Shown piece after piece: positions 1 to 8,384 of a DNA stretch of 33,971 bases. Position 1 is the stretch's first letter; every line of letters begins with the position of its first letter. The notes under the pieces are model-generated. The model did not search any database. It was not told the DNA's origin and saw only the letters and a list, made by a program, of their open reading frames with translations. A program made the position numbers and the translations under genes. This stretch comes from JAHEIJ01 sp040235565. Its GTDB lineage: Bacteria; Pseudomonadota; Gammaproteobacteria; UBA6429; Thiohalophilaceae. Where the stretch lies: positions 1-33,971 of the forward strand of contig JBECLA010000149.1 in NCBI GenBank assembly GCA_040235565.1. Reading direction: 5' to 3'.

Positions 1-71
1 GGTGCTGCAGGGATCGAACCTGCGACCCTCGCCTTGTAAGGGCGATGCTCTCCCAGCTGAGCTAAGCACCC
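1..71 (-). tRNA. tRNA-Val (UAC), 3' end cut by the window edge
   Basis: The reverse complement reads as a cloverleaf with D-arm GCTCAGCTGGGAGAGC, anticodon loop CTTACAA (anticodon UAC) and T-arm with GTTCGATCC. The acceptor strand starts GGGTGCT at position 71. Its last pairing base, the discriminator and any CCA lie before position 1, so the gene is partial. It starts 14 nt after the hupB stop codon on the same strand, so it is probably transcribed with hupB or processed from its mRNA. Confidence 0.95.
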
Positions 72-85
72 CTGTCGAAGGCGCG

Positions 86-358
86 CTAGTTTACGGCATC
101 CTTGAGCGCTTTACCAGCCTTAAATCCGGGTACTTTTGCAGCCGGGATATTGATTGGCTCACCAGTACGCGGATTGCGACCGGTACGGGCCGCACGGTCT
201 TTTACAGAAAATGTTCCAAAACCGACCAAGGTCACCTGATCCCCATTGGCAAGTGATTTTGAAATACTATCCAGCATGGTATCGACAGCACGGGTTGCGG
301 CTGCTTTGGAAATGTCGGCGCCTTCTGCGACCGCATCAATCAGTTCAGTCTTGTTCAC
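86..358 (-). CDS. hupB: DNA-binding protein HU-beta
   Basis: This 90-residue protein is the usual length for HU. HU is a histone-like dimer that bends and compacts DNA in the nucleoid. It begins MNKTELIDAVAEGADISKA and carries the family hallmark VGFGTFSVKDRAARTGRNP (residues about 46-64), followed by the beta-arm and the C-terminal helix FKAGKALKDAV. It lies downstream of lon on the same strand, the conserved lon-hupB order of gammaproteobacteria. A 169-nt gap holds a hairpin and its own sigma70-type promoter. A purine-rich run (AAGGGGGAAG) sits just before the start and would serve as ribosome-binding site. tRNA-Val follows closely. Confidence 0.97.
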   Translation of the reverse strand: MNKTELIDAVAEGADISKAAATRAVDTMLDSISKSLANGDQVTLVGFGTFSVKDRAARTGRNPRTGEPINIPAAKVPGFKAGKALKDAVN

Positions 359-436
359 AGACTTCCCCCTTAGAATTGTTATTTAGAAAAACACCACCAA
401 CAAATATGGCGGTATTCGTGGCTTGAAGTGTAAGAG

Positions 437-466
437 TTTATACCAACTGCCCTGCCGGTTGGTCAA
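437..466 (-). promoter_or_regulatory. Sigma70-type promoter of hupB
   Basis: On the minus strand, TTGACC (466-461) and TATAAA (442-437) are separated by 18 nt, a near-consensus -35/-10 pair. Transcription would start near position 430, giving a leader of about 70 nt before hupB. Called by eye from the sequence only. Confidence 0.6.
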
Positions 467-471
467 GGACA

Positions 472-510
472 CAGCCCGGTTTACCGGGAAAAACAAGGTA
501 AGCCGGGCTG
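472..510 (-). terminator. Hairpin between lon and hupB
   Basis: CAGCCCGG pairs with CCGGGCTG (8 bp), extended after one mismatch by TTACC/GGTAA, around an 11-nt loop. It lies 18 nt past the lon stop codon and just upstream of the hupB promoter. No U-run follows in the minus direction, so it may be a weak or factor-assisted terminator, or an mRNA-stabilising 3' end. Confidence 0.45.
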
Positions 511-527
511 CAAAAAGGACTTGACAA

Positions 528-2942
528 TTAATGCGGACGGATTGAGTTACTACTTTCGGCTGTCTGACCTTCGCCAGTCTTGACGACCTCTTTTTCGGTA
601 TCACTCAATGGTTCCGGCATCCGTGATAATGCCACCTCAAGCACTTCGTCGATCCATTTGACTGGACGTATATCAAGATTTTCCTTGATATTATCCGGGA
701 TCTCAGCCAGGTCTCGGGTATTTTCATCCGGTATTAACACGGTCTTGATACCACCACGATGTGCCGCCAGGAGCTTTTCCTTGAGCCCACCGATAGGCAG
801 AACCTCACCACGCAGGGTAATTTCACCCGTCATGGCCACATCGGCCCGCACCGGAATTTGCGTCAGTGCAGAAACCAGTGCCGTACACATGCCGATACCC
901 GCACTGGGCCCATCTTTGGGGATCGCACCTTCCGGGACATGCACGTGGATATCGTTTTTGTCAAAGACTTCGTTTTCGATTCCCAACACTTTGGCACGAC
1001 TGCGAACCACGGTCATAGCAGCCTGAATTGATTCTTTCATCACATCGCCAAGTTGTCCGGTCACGCTGTGCTTGCCCTTACCCGGCATAACGGCTGTCTC
1101 AATGGTCAGCAGTTCCCCACCAACCTCGGTCCATGCCAGACCGGTTACCTGACCAACCTGATCATGCTCTTCAGCACGACCAAAGCGGAAGCGTTTGACT
1201 CCGAGGAAGTTTTCCAGATTCTCCGGTGTGACCTCAACCTTCTGCATGCTCTTATCGAGCAGGATATCCTTCACCGTCTTGCGACAAATCTTGGCAATTT
1301 CACGTTCCAGATTGCGCACCCCGGCTTCGCGGGTGTAGTAGCGAATAATATCCCGTACCGCATCTTCATTGATGGTGATTTCGTTGTCCTTTAAGCCATT
1401 GTTCTTGATCTGCTTCTTGACCAGGTAACGTTCCGCAATATTGACCTTTTCGTCCTCGGTGTAACCGGACAGGCGAATCACTTCCATACGATCCAGTAAC
1501 GGTCCCGGAATATTCATGGTATTCGAGGTCGCCACAAACATGGTTTCTGACAAGTCATAATCGACTTCGAGATAATGATCATTAAAGGTATGGTTCTGTT
1601 CCGGATCCAGGACTTCCAGTAAGGCCGAAGCCGGGTCACCACGAAAATCCATGGCCATCTTGTCGATTTCGTCCAGCAGGAACAGCGGGTTACGCGTTCC
1701 GACTTTCGACAGATTCTGGATGATCTTGCCCGGCATGGAGCCGATATAAGTGCGACGGTGCCCCCGAATTTCGGCTTCATCCCTTACCCCACCGAGAGCC
1801 ATTCGAATAAATTTGCGATTCGTGGCGCGTGCGATGGACATACCAACCGAGGTTTTACCGACACCAGGGGGGCCGACCAGGCACAGAATCGGGCCTTTCA
1901 TTTTCTTCATGCGTTGCTGTACGGCAAGGTACTCCAGAATACGTTCTTTGACCTTTTCCAGACCATAATGATCCGCTTCCAGCACTTCCTCGGCTTTGGC
2001 CAGATCATGCCGTACCTTGGATCGCTTCTTCCAGGGCACGTTGACCAGCCAGTCAAGATAATTCCGCACCACGGTCGCTTCCGCCGACATGGGTGACATC
2101 ATCTTGAGCTTGCCCAGCTCCGCCTTGGCCTTGGTCTTGGCCTCCTTCGACATCCCGGCGGACTCAATTTTCTTTTCCAGTTCTTCCAGTTCATTGGGCA
2201 CGTCTTCCATATCACCCAATTCTTTCTGGATTGCTTTCATCTGTTCATTCAGATAATACTCGCGCTGGCTCTTTTCCATCTGGCGCTTGACGCGACCACG
2301 GATCCGTTTTTCGACCTGCAGCAGATCAATCTCGGATTCCATCATCCCCATCAGATGCTCAAGACGTTCGCGCAAGTCGGTCAATTCCAGAATATTCTGT
2401 TTTTCATCGATCTTGAGCGACATATGGGCCGCAATGGTGTCAACCAGGCGGCTGGGATCTTCGATACTGGAAAGGGAAGTCAGAATTTCCGGTGGAATTT
2501 TCTTGTTGAGCTTGACGTATTGATCAAATTGATTGGTTAAGGAACGTACCAGGACTTCTGATTCACGTTCGTCGATTGCCTCTTCTTCGTACTGTTTTAC
2601 CTGAGCGGTAAAATATTCTTCTTCACCCAGATAGGTGACGATCCGCGCACGACGGTTGCCTTCAACCAGCACCTTGACGGTACCATCAGGAAGTTTAAGC
2701 AATTGCAGGATGCTGGATATTGTCCCGATCCGATACAGGTCATCCATATTGGGATCATCTTCGGCAGCACTTTTTTGCGCCACCAACAAGATCTGTTTGT
2801 CGTTTTCCATGGCAGCTTCCAGCGCCTTGATCGATTTCTCGCGACCGACAAACAGGGGGATCACCATATGCGGGTATACCACGACATCACGCAGTGGTAG
2901 TACCGGAATGGTGGAAAGTTGTTCTTCAATCAATTCAGACAT
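528..2942 (-). CDS. lon: ATP-dependent protease La (Lon)
   Basis: Lon is the cytoplasmic AAA+ serine protease that degrades misfolded and regulatory proteins. At 804 residues it is full length for LonA. The N-terminal substrate-binding domain starts IPVLPLRDVVVYPHMVIPLF. The AAA+ module has Walker A GPPGVGKT near residue 355 and Walker B LFLLDEIDK. The protease domain has the catalytic serine in PKDGPSAGIGM (Ser680) and the catalytic lysine in GGLKEKLLAA (Lys723). The start has an AAGG ribosome-binding site a few bases upstream. It follows clpX by 140 nt on the same strand. That gap holds a clpX terminator-like hairpin and a heat-shock-like promoter, so lon is probably induced by protein-folding stress. 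Confidence 0.98.
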   Translation of the reverse strand: MSELIEEQLSTIPVLPLRDVVVYPHMVIPLFVGREKSIKALEAAMENDKQILLVAQKSAAEDDPNMDDLYRIGTISSILQLLKLPDGTVKVLVEGNRRARIVTYLGEEEYFTAQVKQYEEEAIDERESEVLVRSLTNQFDQYVKLNKKIPPEILTSLSSIEDPSRLVDTIAAHMSLKIDEKQNILELTDLRERLEHLMGMMESEIDLLQVEKRIRGRVKRQMEKSQREYYLNEQMKAIQKELGDMEDVPNELEELEKKIESAGMSKEAKTKAKAELGKLKMMSPMSAEATVVRNYLDWLVNVPWKKRSKVRHDLAKAEEVLEADHYGLEKVKERILEYLAVQQRMKKMKGPILCLVGPPGVGKTSVGMSIARATNRKFIRMALGGVRDEAEIRGHRRTYIGSMPGKIIQNLSKVGTRNPLFLLDEIDKMAMDFRGDPASALLEVLDPEQNHTFNDHYLEVDYDLSETMFVATSNTMNIPGPLLDRMEVIRLSGYTEDEKVNIAERYLVKKQIKNNGLKDNEITINEDAVRDIIRYYTREAGVRNLEREIAKICRKTVKDILLDKSMQKVEVTPENLENFLGVKRFRFGRAEEHDQVGQVTGLAWTEVGGELLTIETAVMPGKGKHSVTGQLGDVMKESIQAAMTVVRSRAKVLGIENEVFDKNDIHVHVPEGAIPKDGPSAGIGMCTALVSALTQIPVRADVAMTGEITLRGEVLPIGGLKEKLLAAHRGGIKTVLIPDENTRDLAEIPDNIKENLDIRPVKWIDEVLEVALSRMPEPLSDTEKEVVKTGEGQTAESSNSIRPH

Positions 2943-2992
2943 AATACCTTCTCGTGTTGGCTATCCCGTAGATAGCGGAGTCTTTTACTGAG

Positions 2993-3019
2993 GTATGGTT
3001 ATCCCGGAAAGATTTCAAC
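2993..3019 (-). promoter_or_regulatory. Candidate sigma32 (heat-shock) promoter of lon
   Basis: On the minus strand GTTGAAA (3019-3013) is followed after 12 nt by AACCATAC (3000-2993). This resembles the RpoH consensus CTTGAAA-N11-16-CCCCATNT, with one mismatch in the -35 and a partial -10. E. coli lon is an RpoH target, which makes the reading plausible. Confidence 0.35.
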
Positions 3020-3043
3020 CGGGTCGAGTAATGAAAATTTCCC

Positions 3044-3086
3044 GTAAAATCTCTGGGGGACATTGTGACGTCCCCCTGGATTTTAC
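3044..3086 (-). terminator. Long hairpin at the end of clpX
   Basis: GGGGGAC and GTCCCCC pair around an 8-nt loop. The outer arms GTAAAATC and GATTTTAC also pair, giving a two-part 43-nt palindrome that includes the clpX stop codon. The outer arm supplies an ATTTTAC tail in the minus direction, so it can act as a terminator or attenuator between clpX and lon. Confidence 0.6.
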
Positions 3087-4363
3087 TCGTCTGATGAGGC
3101 GGCTCGTTGCTCCGAGCCCTCAAAGATGAAAAGCGGCTCGCCTTCGCCGGTAATCACGGACTCATCGAGTACCACTTTTTCGACATTCTCTATGGAAGGC
3201 AGGTCGTACATGGGTTCCAGCAGAATATGTTCCAGAATGGAACGTAGCCCACGTGCGCCGGTTTTGCGCTCCATGGCCTTGCGGGCCACCGCGCGCAGGG
3301 CATCTTCACGGATTTCCAGCTCACACCCTTCCATTTCAAACATTTTCATATATTGCTTGGTCAGGGCATTCTTGGGTTCGGTCAGGATCTGGACCAGGGC
3401 ATCTTCATCCAGTTCCTGCAAGGTCGCGATCACGGGTAACCGTCCCACGAATTCGGGGATTAAGCCATAGCGGGTCAAATCTTCAGGCTCAACATCCGTC
3501 AGGACCTCGCTGAAACTCTTTTGATCCTTTTTGCTCTTGACCTCGGCACCAAACCCGATACCGCCTTTTTCGGAACGATCACGGATGATCTTGTCGAGAC
3601 CGGCAAATGCGCCACCACATATAAAGAGAATGTTGGAAGTATCAACCTGCAGGAATTCCTGTTGCGGGTGCTTGCGTCCACCTTGTGGCGGCACCGAGGC
3701 AACCGTCCCTTCAATCAATTTCAGCAATGCCTGCTGCACGCCTTCGCCGGAGACATCGCGGGTAATCGACGGGTTGTCGGATTTACGTGAAATCTTATCG
3801 ATTTCATCGATATAGACAATGCCGGTTTGCGCTTTCTCGACATCGTAATCACATTTCTGTAATAACTTTTGAATAATATTCTCGACGTCTTCACCCACGT
3901 AGCCGGCTTCGGTCAGGGTTGTGGCATCCGCAATGGTGAAAGGAACGTTCAACAACCGTGCCAGGGTTTCAGCCAACAGGGTTTTACCGCTACCCGTCGG
4001 TCCCACCAGCAGGATATTGCTCTTGGCAAGCTCGACATCGTCCTTTTTCTGTTCGGTTTCCAGCCGCTTGTAGTGGTTATACACCGCAACCGACAGGACT
4101 TTCTTGGCCCGTTCCTGGCCAATCACATATTCATCCAGAATGGCATTGATCTCGTGCGGGGTCGGCAGTTCGCTACCCGTCACCGAGGCGGATTGTTCCT
4201 GCACCTCTTCACGGATGATGTCATTGCACAGTTCAACACACTCATCACAAACAAAGACGGATGGCCCGGCAATCAGCTTGCGCACTTCGTGCTGACTCTT
4301 GCCGCAAAATGAACAGTACAGGAGTTTCCCGTTATCACCTGTATTGTTTTTGTCTTCGCTCAT
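3083..4363 (-). CDS. clpX: ATP-dependent Clp protease ATP-binding subunit ClpX
   Basis: ClpX is the AAA+ unfoldase that recognises tagged substrates and threads them into ClpP. The 426-residue protein has an N-terminal four-cysteine zinc-binding domain (CSFCGKS ... CDECVELC, residues about 17-46). It also has Walker A GPTGSGKT, pore loop GYVG, Walker B IVYIDEIDK and the IGF loop (GGIGFGAEV) that docks ClpP. A GAGG ribosome-binding site precedes the ATG. It lies 127 nt downstream of clpP, with a terminator-like hairpin and a heat-shock-like promoter in between, so it may be transcribed both with clpP and alone. Confidence 0.98.
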   Translation of the reverse strand: MSEDKNNTGDNGKLLYCSFCGKSQHEVRKLIAGPSVFVCDECVELCNDIIREEVQEQSASVTGSELPTPHEINAILDEYVIGQERAKKVLSVAVYNHYKRLETEQKKDDVELAKSNILLVGPTGSGKTLLAETLARLLNVPFTIADATTLTEAGYVGEDVENIIQKLLQKCDYDVEKAQTGIVYIDEIDKISRKSDNPSITRDVSGEGVQQALLKLIEGTVASVPPQGGRKHPQQEFLQVDTSNILFICGGAFAGLDKIIRDRSEKGGIGFGAEVKSKKDQKSFSEVLTDVEPEDLTRYGLIPEFVGRLPVIATLQELDEDALVQILTEPKNALTKQYMKMFEMEGCELEIREDALRAVARKAMERKTGARGLRSILEHILLEPMYDLPSIENVEKVVLDESVITGEGEPLFIFEGSEQRAASSDE

Positions 4364-4396
4364 GGTTTTACCTCTGTCATGATCCGCCTTTCTTAA

Positions 4397-4425
4397 CCAT
4401 GCGTGTATTTTCGAATTATTTCAAG
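4397..4425 (-). promoter_or_regulatory. Candidate sigma32 (heat-shock) promoter of clpX
   Basis: The minus strand shows a perfect RpoH -35 element CTTGAAA (4425-4419). It is followed after 14 nt by ACGCATGG (4404-4397), a partial match to CCCCATNT. It lies 34 nt before the clpX start, just after the hairpin that follows clpP. Confidence 0.4.
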
Positions 4426-4442
4426 TACCCGTGGGGCATTTC

Positions 4443-4468
4443 AAAATCCCACACTCCCGGTGGGTTTT
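4443..4468 (-). terminator. Terminator-like hairpin between clpP and clpX
   Basis: CCCAC and GTGGG pair around a 7-nt loop and are flanked by AAAA and TTTT runs, so the element is roughly symmetrical and has a short U-tract in both directions. It lies about 23 nt after the clpP stop codon. The stem is short, so partial readthrough into clpX is likely. Confidence 0.5.
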
Positions 4469-4490
4469 CATGGAGCATATTCGCCTGCGC

Positions 4491-5129
4491 CTATTTGCCT
4501 GCGGCATTCCGGGCTTCCATAACGGCATCGATCAAACCGTAGTCAACCGAAACCTTGGCGCTCATGAAGAAGTCCCTGTCAGTATCCTGCTGAATACGCT
4601 CCAGCGGTTGCCCTGTATGTTTGGCAAGGATCGCGTTTAAACGTTCCCGCACCTCGAGAATCTCCTTGGCATGGATTTCAATATCCGAAGCCTGGCCCTG
4701 AAACCCGCCCAATGGCTGGTGAATCATGGTGCGGGAATGCGGCAAGGCATAGCGTTTGCCTGTTGCGCCCCCGGCCAGCAAGACCGCGCCCATACTGGCG
4801 GCCTGACCCACACACATGGTGCTGACATCCGGTTTCACGAACTGCATGGTATCGTAAATCGACAACCCCGCAGTTACCGAACCACCTGGCGAATTGATGT
4901 ACAGATGAATGTCCTTGTCCGGATTTTCCGATTCCAGGAACAGCAACTGGGCGACCACCAGGTTCGCCATGTGATCTTCGACCGGTCCTACCAGAAAAAT
5001 CACCCGCTCCTTGAGCAAACGCGAGTAAATATCGTAGGCCCGTTCACCCCGAGAGGTCTGTTCGACCACCATCGGGACGAGCTGATTGGTGATTTCCGGT
5101 ATCTTGCTGCTGTAATTTTTATCGGTCAC
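4491..5129 (-). CDS. clpP: ATP-dependent Clp protease proteolytic subunit
   Basis: ClpP is the barrel-shaped serine peptidase that works with ClpX or ClpA in the cytoplasm. The 212-residue protein contains the catalytic triad Ser112 (GQAASMGAVLL), His137 (RTMIHQPLGG) and Asp186 (DTDRDFFMS), and the NSPGGSV oxyanion segment. The start codon is GTG, preceded by AAGGAAG at good spacing. A short N-terminal propeptide is expected to be self-cleaved, as in other ClpPs. It lies 39 nt downstream of tig on the same strand, and the tig-clpP-clpX-lon order is the standard gammaproteobacterial one. Confidence 0.98.
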   Translation of the reverse strand: MTDKNYSSKIPEITNQLVPMVVEQTSRGERAYDIYSRLLKERVIFLVGPVEDHMANLVVAQLLFLESENPDKDIHLYINSPGGSVTAGLSIYDTMQFVKPDVSTMCVGQAASMGAVLLAGGATGKRYALPHSRTMIHQPLGGFQGQASDIEIHAKEILEVRERLNAILAKHTGQPLERIQQDTDRDFFMSAKVSVDYGLIDAVMEARNAAGK

Positions 5130-5168
5130 GAAAAATCTTCCTTTAGTTACACGGGTTCCACGAGATTG

Positions 5169-6479
5169 TCAGGCGCCTGCCTTGGGATTCATTAACTCAT
5201 TGAATTCAATAGTCTTTTCTTCCACTCTGGCCTGATCCATGACCCAGTCAACCACCTGTTCCTCGAACACCAGAGACTCGACTTCGGCCAGTCGACGCTT
5301 GTCTGCATAGTACCACTTTACGACTTCTTCGGGATGCTCATAAGGCGCCGCAATGCTTTCCACCATCGCTTTCACCTTGTCGGGATCCACGCTTAAATCA
5401 TGCTGCTTGACAATCTCAGACATGATGAGTCCGAGTTTGACGCGCCGGTCGGCCTGGTCGTGGAACATAGCGGGATCCAGTTTCAGATCCTGTTGCCCCA
5501 TGCCCTGACTGGCCAGGTTCTGCCGCATCTGGCTCACCAGGGCCTGGGCTTCATTCTCAATCAACGCCGCAGGGACATCGATTTCATGGGATGCCAGCAG
5601 TTTATCCATCACCCCTTCTTTCAGACGGCTTTTGATCTTGTTCTCCAGTTCCCGCAGCATATTGTTGCGGATCTCTTCCCGCATCTTGTCCAGATCACCG
5701 TCTGCCACACCCAGTTGTTTGGCAAATTCAGCATCCACTTCGGGCAATTTCGGCGCTTCCACGGCATTGACATGGATCGCGAATTCAACCGGCTTTCCGG
5801 CCAGGTGCTCGGCCTGATAGTTTTCCGGGAACGTCAGGTTGAGGGTCAGGTCATCGCCGGCCTTGGCCCCCTTCAGGCCTTCCTCGAACCCCGCAATCAT
5901 CCGGCCCTGCCCGATCTGTACCGTCATACCCTTGCCTTCGCCACCTTCAAAGGCTTCGCCGTCAATCATGCCCTTGAAATCAAGGTTGACCTGATCCCCG
6001 TCTTCGGCAGCCCGTTGTGCCGTCTCCCAGGCGGTGTTCTGCTTACGAATGTTTTCAATCATGTTGTCCACATCCGCATCGGTAATTTCACACACCGGCT
6101 TTTCAATGCTCTGCTGGCTCAGGTCGGCAATTGTCACTTCCGGGTAGACTTCAAAAGTCGCGGTATATTCCAGCCCCTTCCCCGGCGCCATTTCCTTGGT
6201 ATCAAAGGTGGGCATCCCGGCCGGGCGGAGCTTCTCCTGGCTGACGGCTTCATAAAAGGAGGCTTGCAGCACATCACCAATGACTTCCTGCCGGACCTGG
6301 TTGCCATATTGTTGCTGTACCACCTTCAATGGCACCTTGCCTTTGCGAAAACCCTTCATCTTGACGCTGCGGGTCAGGTCCTTGAGCTTGCTCTGGACCG
6401 CATCGGCGATGCGATCCTCTTCGACGGCCACGGTCAGGCGACGTTCCAGACCACTCGTGGTCTCAACAGAAACTTGCAT
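5169..6479 (-). CDS. tig: Trigger factor, ribosome-associated chaperone and prolyl isomerase
   Basis: Trigger factor binds the ribosomal exit tunnel and shields nascent chains. The 436-residue protein has the ribosome-binding N-domain with the signature GFRKGKVPLKVVQQQYG (about residues 43-59). A central FKBP-type domain follows (about 155-245, including GMIDGEAFEGGEG and IGQGRMIAGFEEGL), then a long helical C-terminal chaperone domain. The ATG has a strong GAGGAA ribosome-binding site 6 nt upstream. It begins 70 nt after the 3' end of tRNA-Leu on the same strand. No convincing separate promoter was found in that gap. Confidence 0.98.
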   Translation of the reverse strand: MQVSVETTSGLERRLTVAVEEDRIADAVQSKLKDLTRSVKMKGFRKGKVPLKVVQQQYGNQVRQEVIGDVLQASFYEAVSQEKLRPAGMPTFDTKEMAPGKGLEYTATFEVYPEVTIADLSQQSIEKPVCEITDADVDNMIENIRKQNTAWETAQRAAEDGDQVNLDFKGMIDGEAFEGGEGKGMTVQIGQGRMIAGFEEGLKGAKAGDDLTLNLTFPENYQAEHLAGKPVEFAIHVNAVEAPKLPEVDAEFAKQLGVADGDLDKMREEIRNNMLRELENKIKSRLKEGVMDKLLASHEIDVPAALIENEAQALVSQMRQNLASQGMGQQDLKLDPAMFHDQADRRVKLGLIMSEIVKQHDLSVDPDKVKAMVESIAAPYEHPEEVVKWYYADKRRLAEVESLVFEEQVVDWVMDQARVEEKTIEFNELMNPKAGA

Positions 6480-6549
6480 TTCAATTCCTCATTAAATTTC
6501 TATAATTTCAGTAGGTTATATTATTCGGGAACCGGGCCCGGAAACCATA

Positions 6550-6634
<85 letters not shown>

Positions 6635-6658
6635 GCAGACAGTGATTTAAAACCGCCG

Positions 6659-6664
6659 ATTATA
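6659..6664 (-). promoter_or_regulatory. -10 element of the tRNA-Leu promoter
   Basis: A perfect TATAAT on the minus strand is followed at once by the GC-rich discriminator CGGCGG, typical of stringently controlled stable-RNA promoters. Transcription would start about 18 nt before the tRNA. No good -35 was seen at 16-18 nt spacing. Confidence 0.5.
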
Positions 6665-6733
6665 CAGGCAGACGAAATGCTGGTGTAACCGTTTTGAAAA
6701 ATCCGGGTCAAACAAAGTGAGGCGGATCAAGCG

Positions 6734-6755
6734 GGTAGCAACTAAATTCGCTACC
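6734..6755 (-). terminator. Hairpin directly after the GMC oxidoreductase gene
   Basis: GGTAGC pairs with GCTACC around a 10-nt loop and abuts the stop codon of the gene ending at 6756. No U-run follows. It may end or stabilise the transporter/dehydrogenase mRNA ahead of the tRNA-Leu promoter. Confidence 0.4.
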
Positions 6756-8384
6756 TCAGAGGGTTTGTCTTTTGCGCCTTGCCTCCAGGATCATGCTGCT
6801 GCCGTGTTCGGCGATCATGACAGTGGGTGAACACGTATTACCCGAGGTAATGGTGGGCATAATCGAGGCGTCTACCACCCGCAGGCGCTCGATACCGCGT
6901 ACCCGTAGGCGCGAATCCACGACGGCATCGGCGTCATCGTCGCGCCCCATTTTGCAGGTCCCCACGGGATGAAAAATCGTGGTGCCGATATCCCCGGCTG
7001 CCCGCGCCAGGTCTTCATCTGACTGAAACTGCACACCCGGCAGGTGTTCAACGGGCTGGTACGGGGCCAAAGCGGGCTGGGAGACAATACGTCGGGTGAG
7101 CCGCAATGCCCTGGCGGCCTTGGCGCGGTCTGCCTCATGCGTCAGGTAACGCGGCGATATAAGCGGCGCGGTCGCCGGATCCGGGTGTTTGATTCGCACC
7201 CAGCCACGGGAGCGGGGGCGCAAATCACAGACACTGGCGGTGAATGCAGCAAAGCGGTGCAGCGGATCGCCAAACTTTTCCAGCGAGAGAGGCTGGACGT
7301 GATATTCCAGATCGGGCGTTACGACACCGGGATCCGAACAGGCAAACAGGCCAAGCTGGCTGGGTGCCATGCTAAGCGGGCCGCGACGCAAGAAAAGATA
7401 CTCCAGTCCCATCATGGCCTTGCCCCACAGACTGTTGGCTTGCTGATTCAAGGTCTTGATGCCCTCAACGTTGAATATCATGCGCAACTGCAAGTGGTCC
7501 TGCAGGTTGGCGCCGACCCCGGGCAGATCCGCCTCCACGGGAAGCGCCAGTGCTTGCAGCAGGTCTGCCGGCCCAATGCCGGAACGTTGCAAAATCGCAG
7601 GGGAACCGATGGAACCCGCCGCCAACAGGGTTTCGCTTCGCGCGGTCACCCGGCAGCGTTCACCCGCCAGGAGGAAATCCACACCCCGGGTGATCCGGCC
7701 TGCAACAACCAATCGATCGATCAAGGCACCTGTGATGATTCTCAGGTTGGGACGATGTTTTGCGGGCTGCAAAAAAGCCTTGGTCGCATTCCAGCGCAGA
7801 CCTTTGCGCTGGTTGACTTCAAACTTGCCTACCCCGGCATTATTGCCACGATTAAAATCCTCTGTCGCCGTAATCCCTGCCTGCTGGGCGGATTCCGCGA
7901 AGCGGTCGAGGATGTCCCAGCGCAAGCGCTGTTGTTCGACCCGCCACTCACCGCCCACGCCATGCATCTCGTCACTACCACGCCAGTAGTCCTCACTCCG
8001 TTTGAATAGCGGTAACACATTCCGCCAGGACCAGCTATCATCACCTGTCAGCGTCGCCCATTCATCGTAGTCCCGCTGTTGGCCGCGCATATAAATCATG
8101 GCATTGATCGACGTGCTGCCGCCCAGTACCTTGCCCCGGGCGTAGAGAATGGAGCGGCCGTTCAGACCGGTTTCGGACTCCGTGCGATAGCACCAGTCGG
8201 TGCGTGGATTGCCAATGCAAAAGAGATAACCGACGGGGATATGAATCCAGATCCAGTCATCCTTTCCACCCGCCTCAAGCAACAACACTGAAATATCGGG
8301 ATCAGCTGACAGGCGATTGGCGAGCACACAACCGGCCGCCCCGGCACCCACAATCACGTAGTCGTATTCGCCGAGGTTACGCAT
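6756..8384 (-). CDS. GMC-family FAD-dependent alcohol dehydrogenase (choline dehydrogenase-like)
   Basis: GMC oxidoreductases oxidise alcohols to aldehydes with FAD, passing electrons to the respiratory chain or oxygen. The 542-residue product starts MRNLGEYDYVIVGAGAAG, with the FAD-binding GxGxxG. It has the GMC signature segment ARGKVLGGSTSINAMIYMRG (near residue 78) and the catalytic pair His472 (IFHPVGTCKMG) and Asn516 (SGNTCSPTVMIAE). I chose the ATG at 8384 because GGGA lies 8 nt upstream. An ATG at 8390 is also possible. The longer upstream reading lies in the neighbouring gene and is unlike the family. The start overlaps the end of the transporter gene by 8 bp, so the two are translationally coupled. 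The substrate cannot be read from sequence. AlkJ-like alcohols, choline-like compounds or 3-hydroxypropionate (DddA-like) are options. Confidence 0.9.
   Translation of the reverse strand: MRNLGEYDYVIVGAGAAGCVLANRLSADPDISVLLLEAGGKDDWIWIHIPVGYLFCIGNPRTDWCYRTESETGLNGRSILYARGKVLGGSTSINAMIYMRGQQRDYDEWATLTGDDSWSWRNVLPLFKRSEDYWRGSDEMHGVGGEWRVEQQRLRWDILDRFAESAQQAGITATEDFNRGNNAGVGKFEVNQRKGLRWNATKAFLQPAKHRPNLRIITGALIDRLVVAGRITRGVDFLLAGERCRVTARSETLLAAGSIGSPAILQRSGIGPADLLQALALPVEADLPGVGANLQDHLQLRMIFNVEGIKTLNQQANSLWGKAMMGLEYLFLRRGPLSMAPSQLGLFACSDPGVVTPDLEYHVQPLSLEKFGDPLHRFAAFTASVCDLRPRSRGWVRIKHPDPATAPLISPRYLTHEADRAKAARALRLTRRIVSQPALAPYQPVEHLPGVQFQSDEDLARAAGDIGTTIFHPVGTCKMGRDDDADAVVDSRLRVRGIERLRVVDASIMPTITSGNTCSPTVMIAEHGSSMILEARRKRQTL

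Noticed and set aside
6635..6733. Attachment-site copy of the tRNA-Lys 3' end at the far edge of the block
   Set aside because: Only a five-base match (TGGTG) to the tRNA-Lys 3' end is visible near 6681. That is chance level, and no integrase gene is present.
7044..8009. Plus-strand open frame of 321 codons inside the GMC gene
   Set aside because: Antisense to a well-supported enzyme, low-complexity Gln/Arg/Gly-rich translation, no ribosome-binding site.
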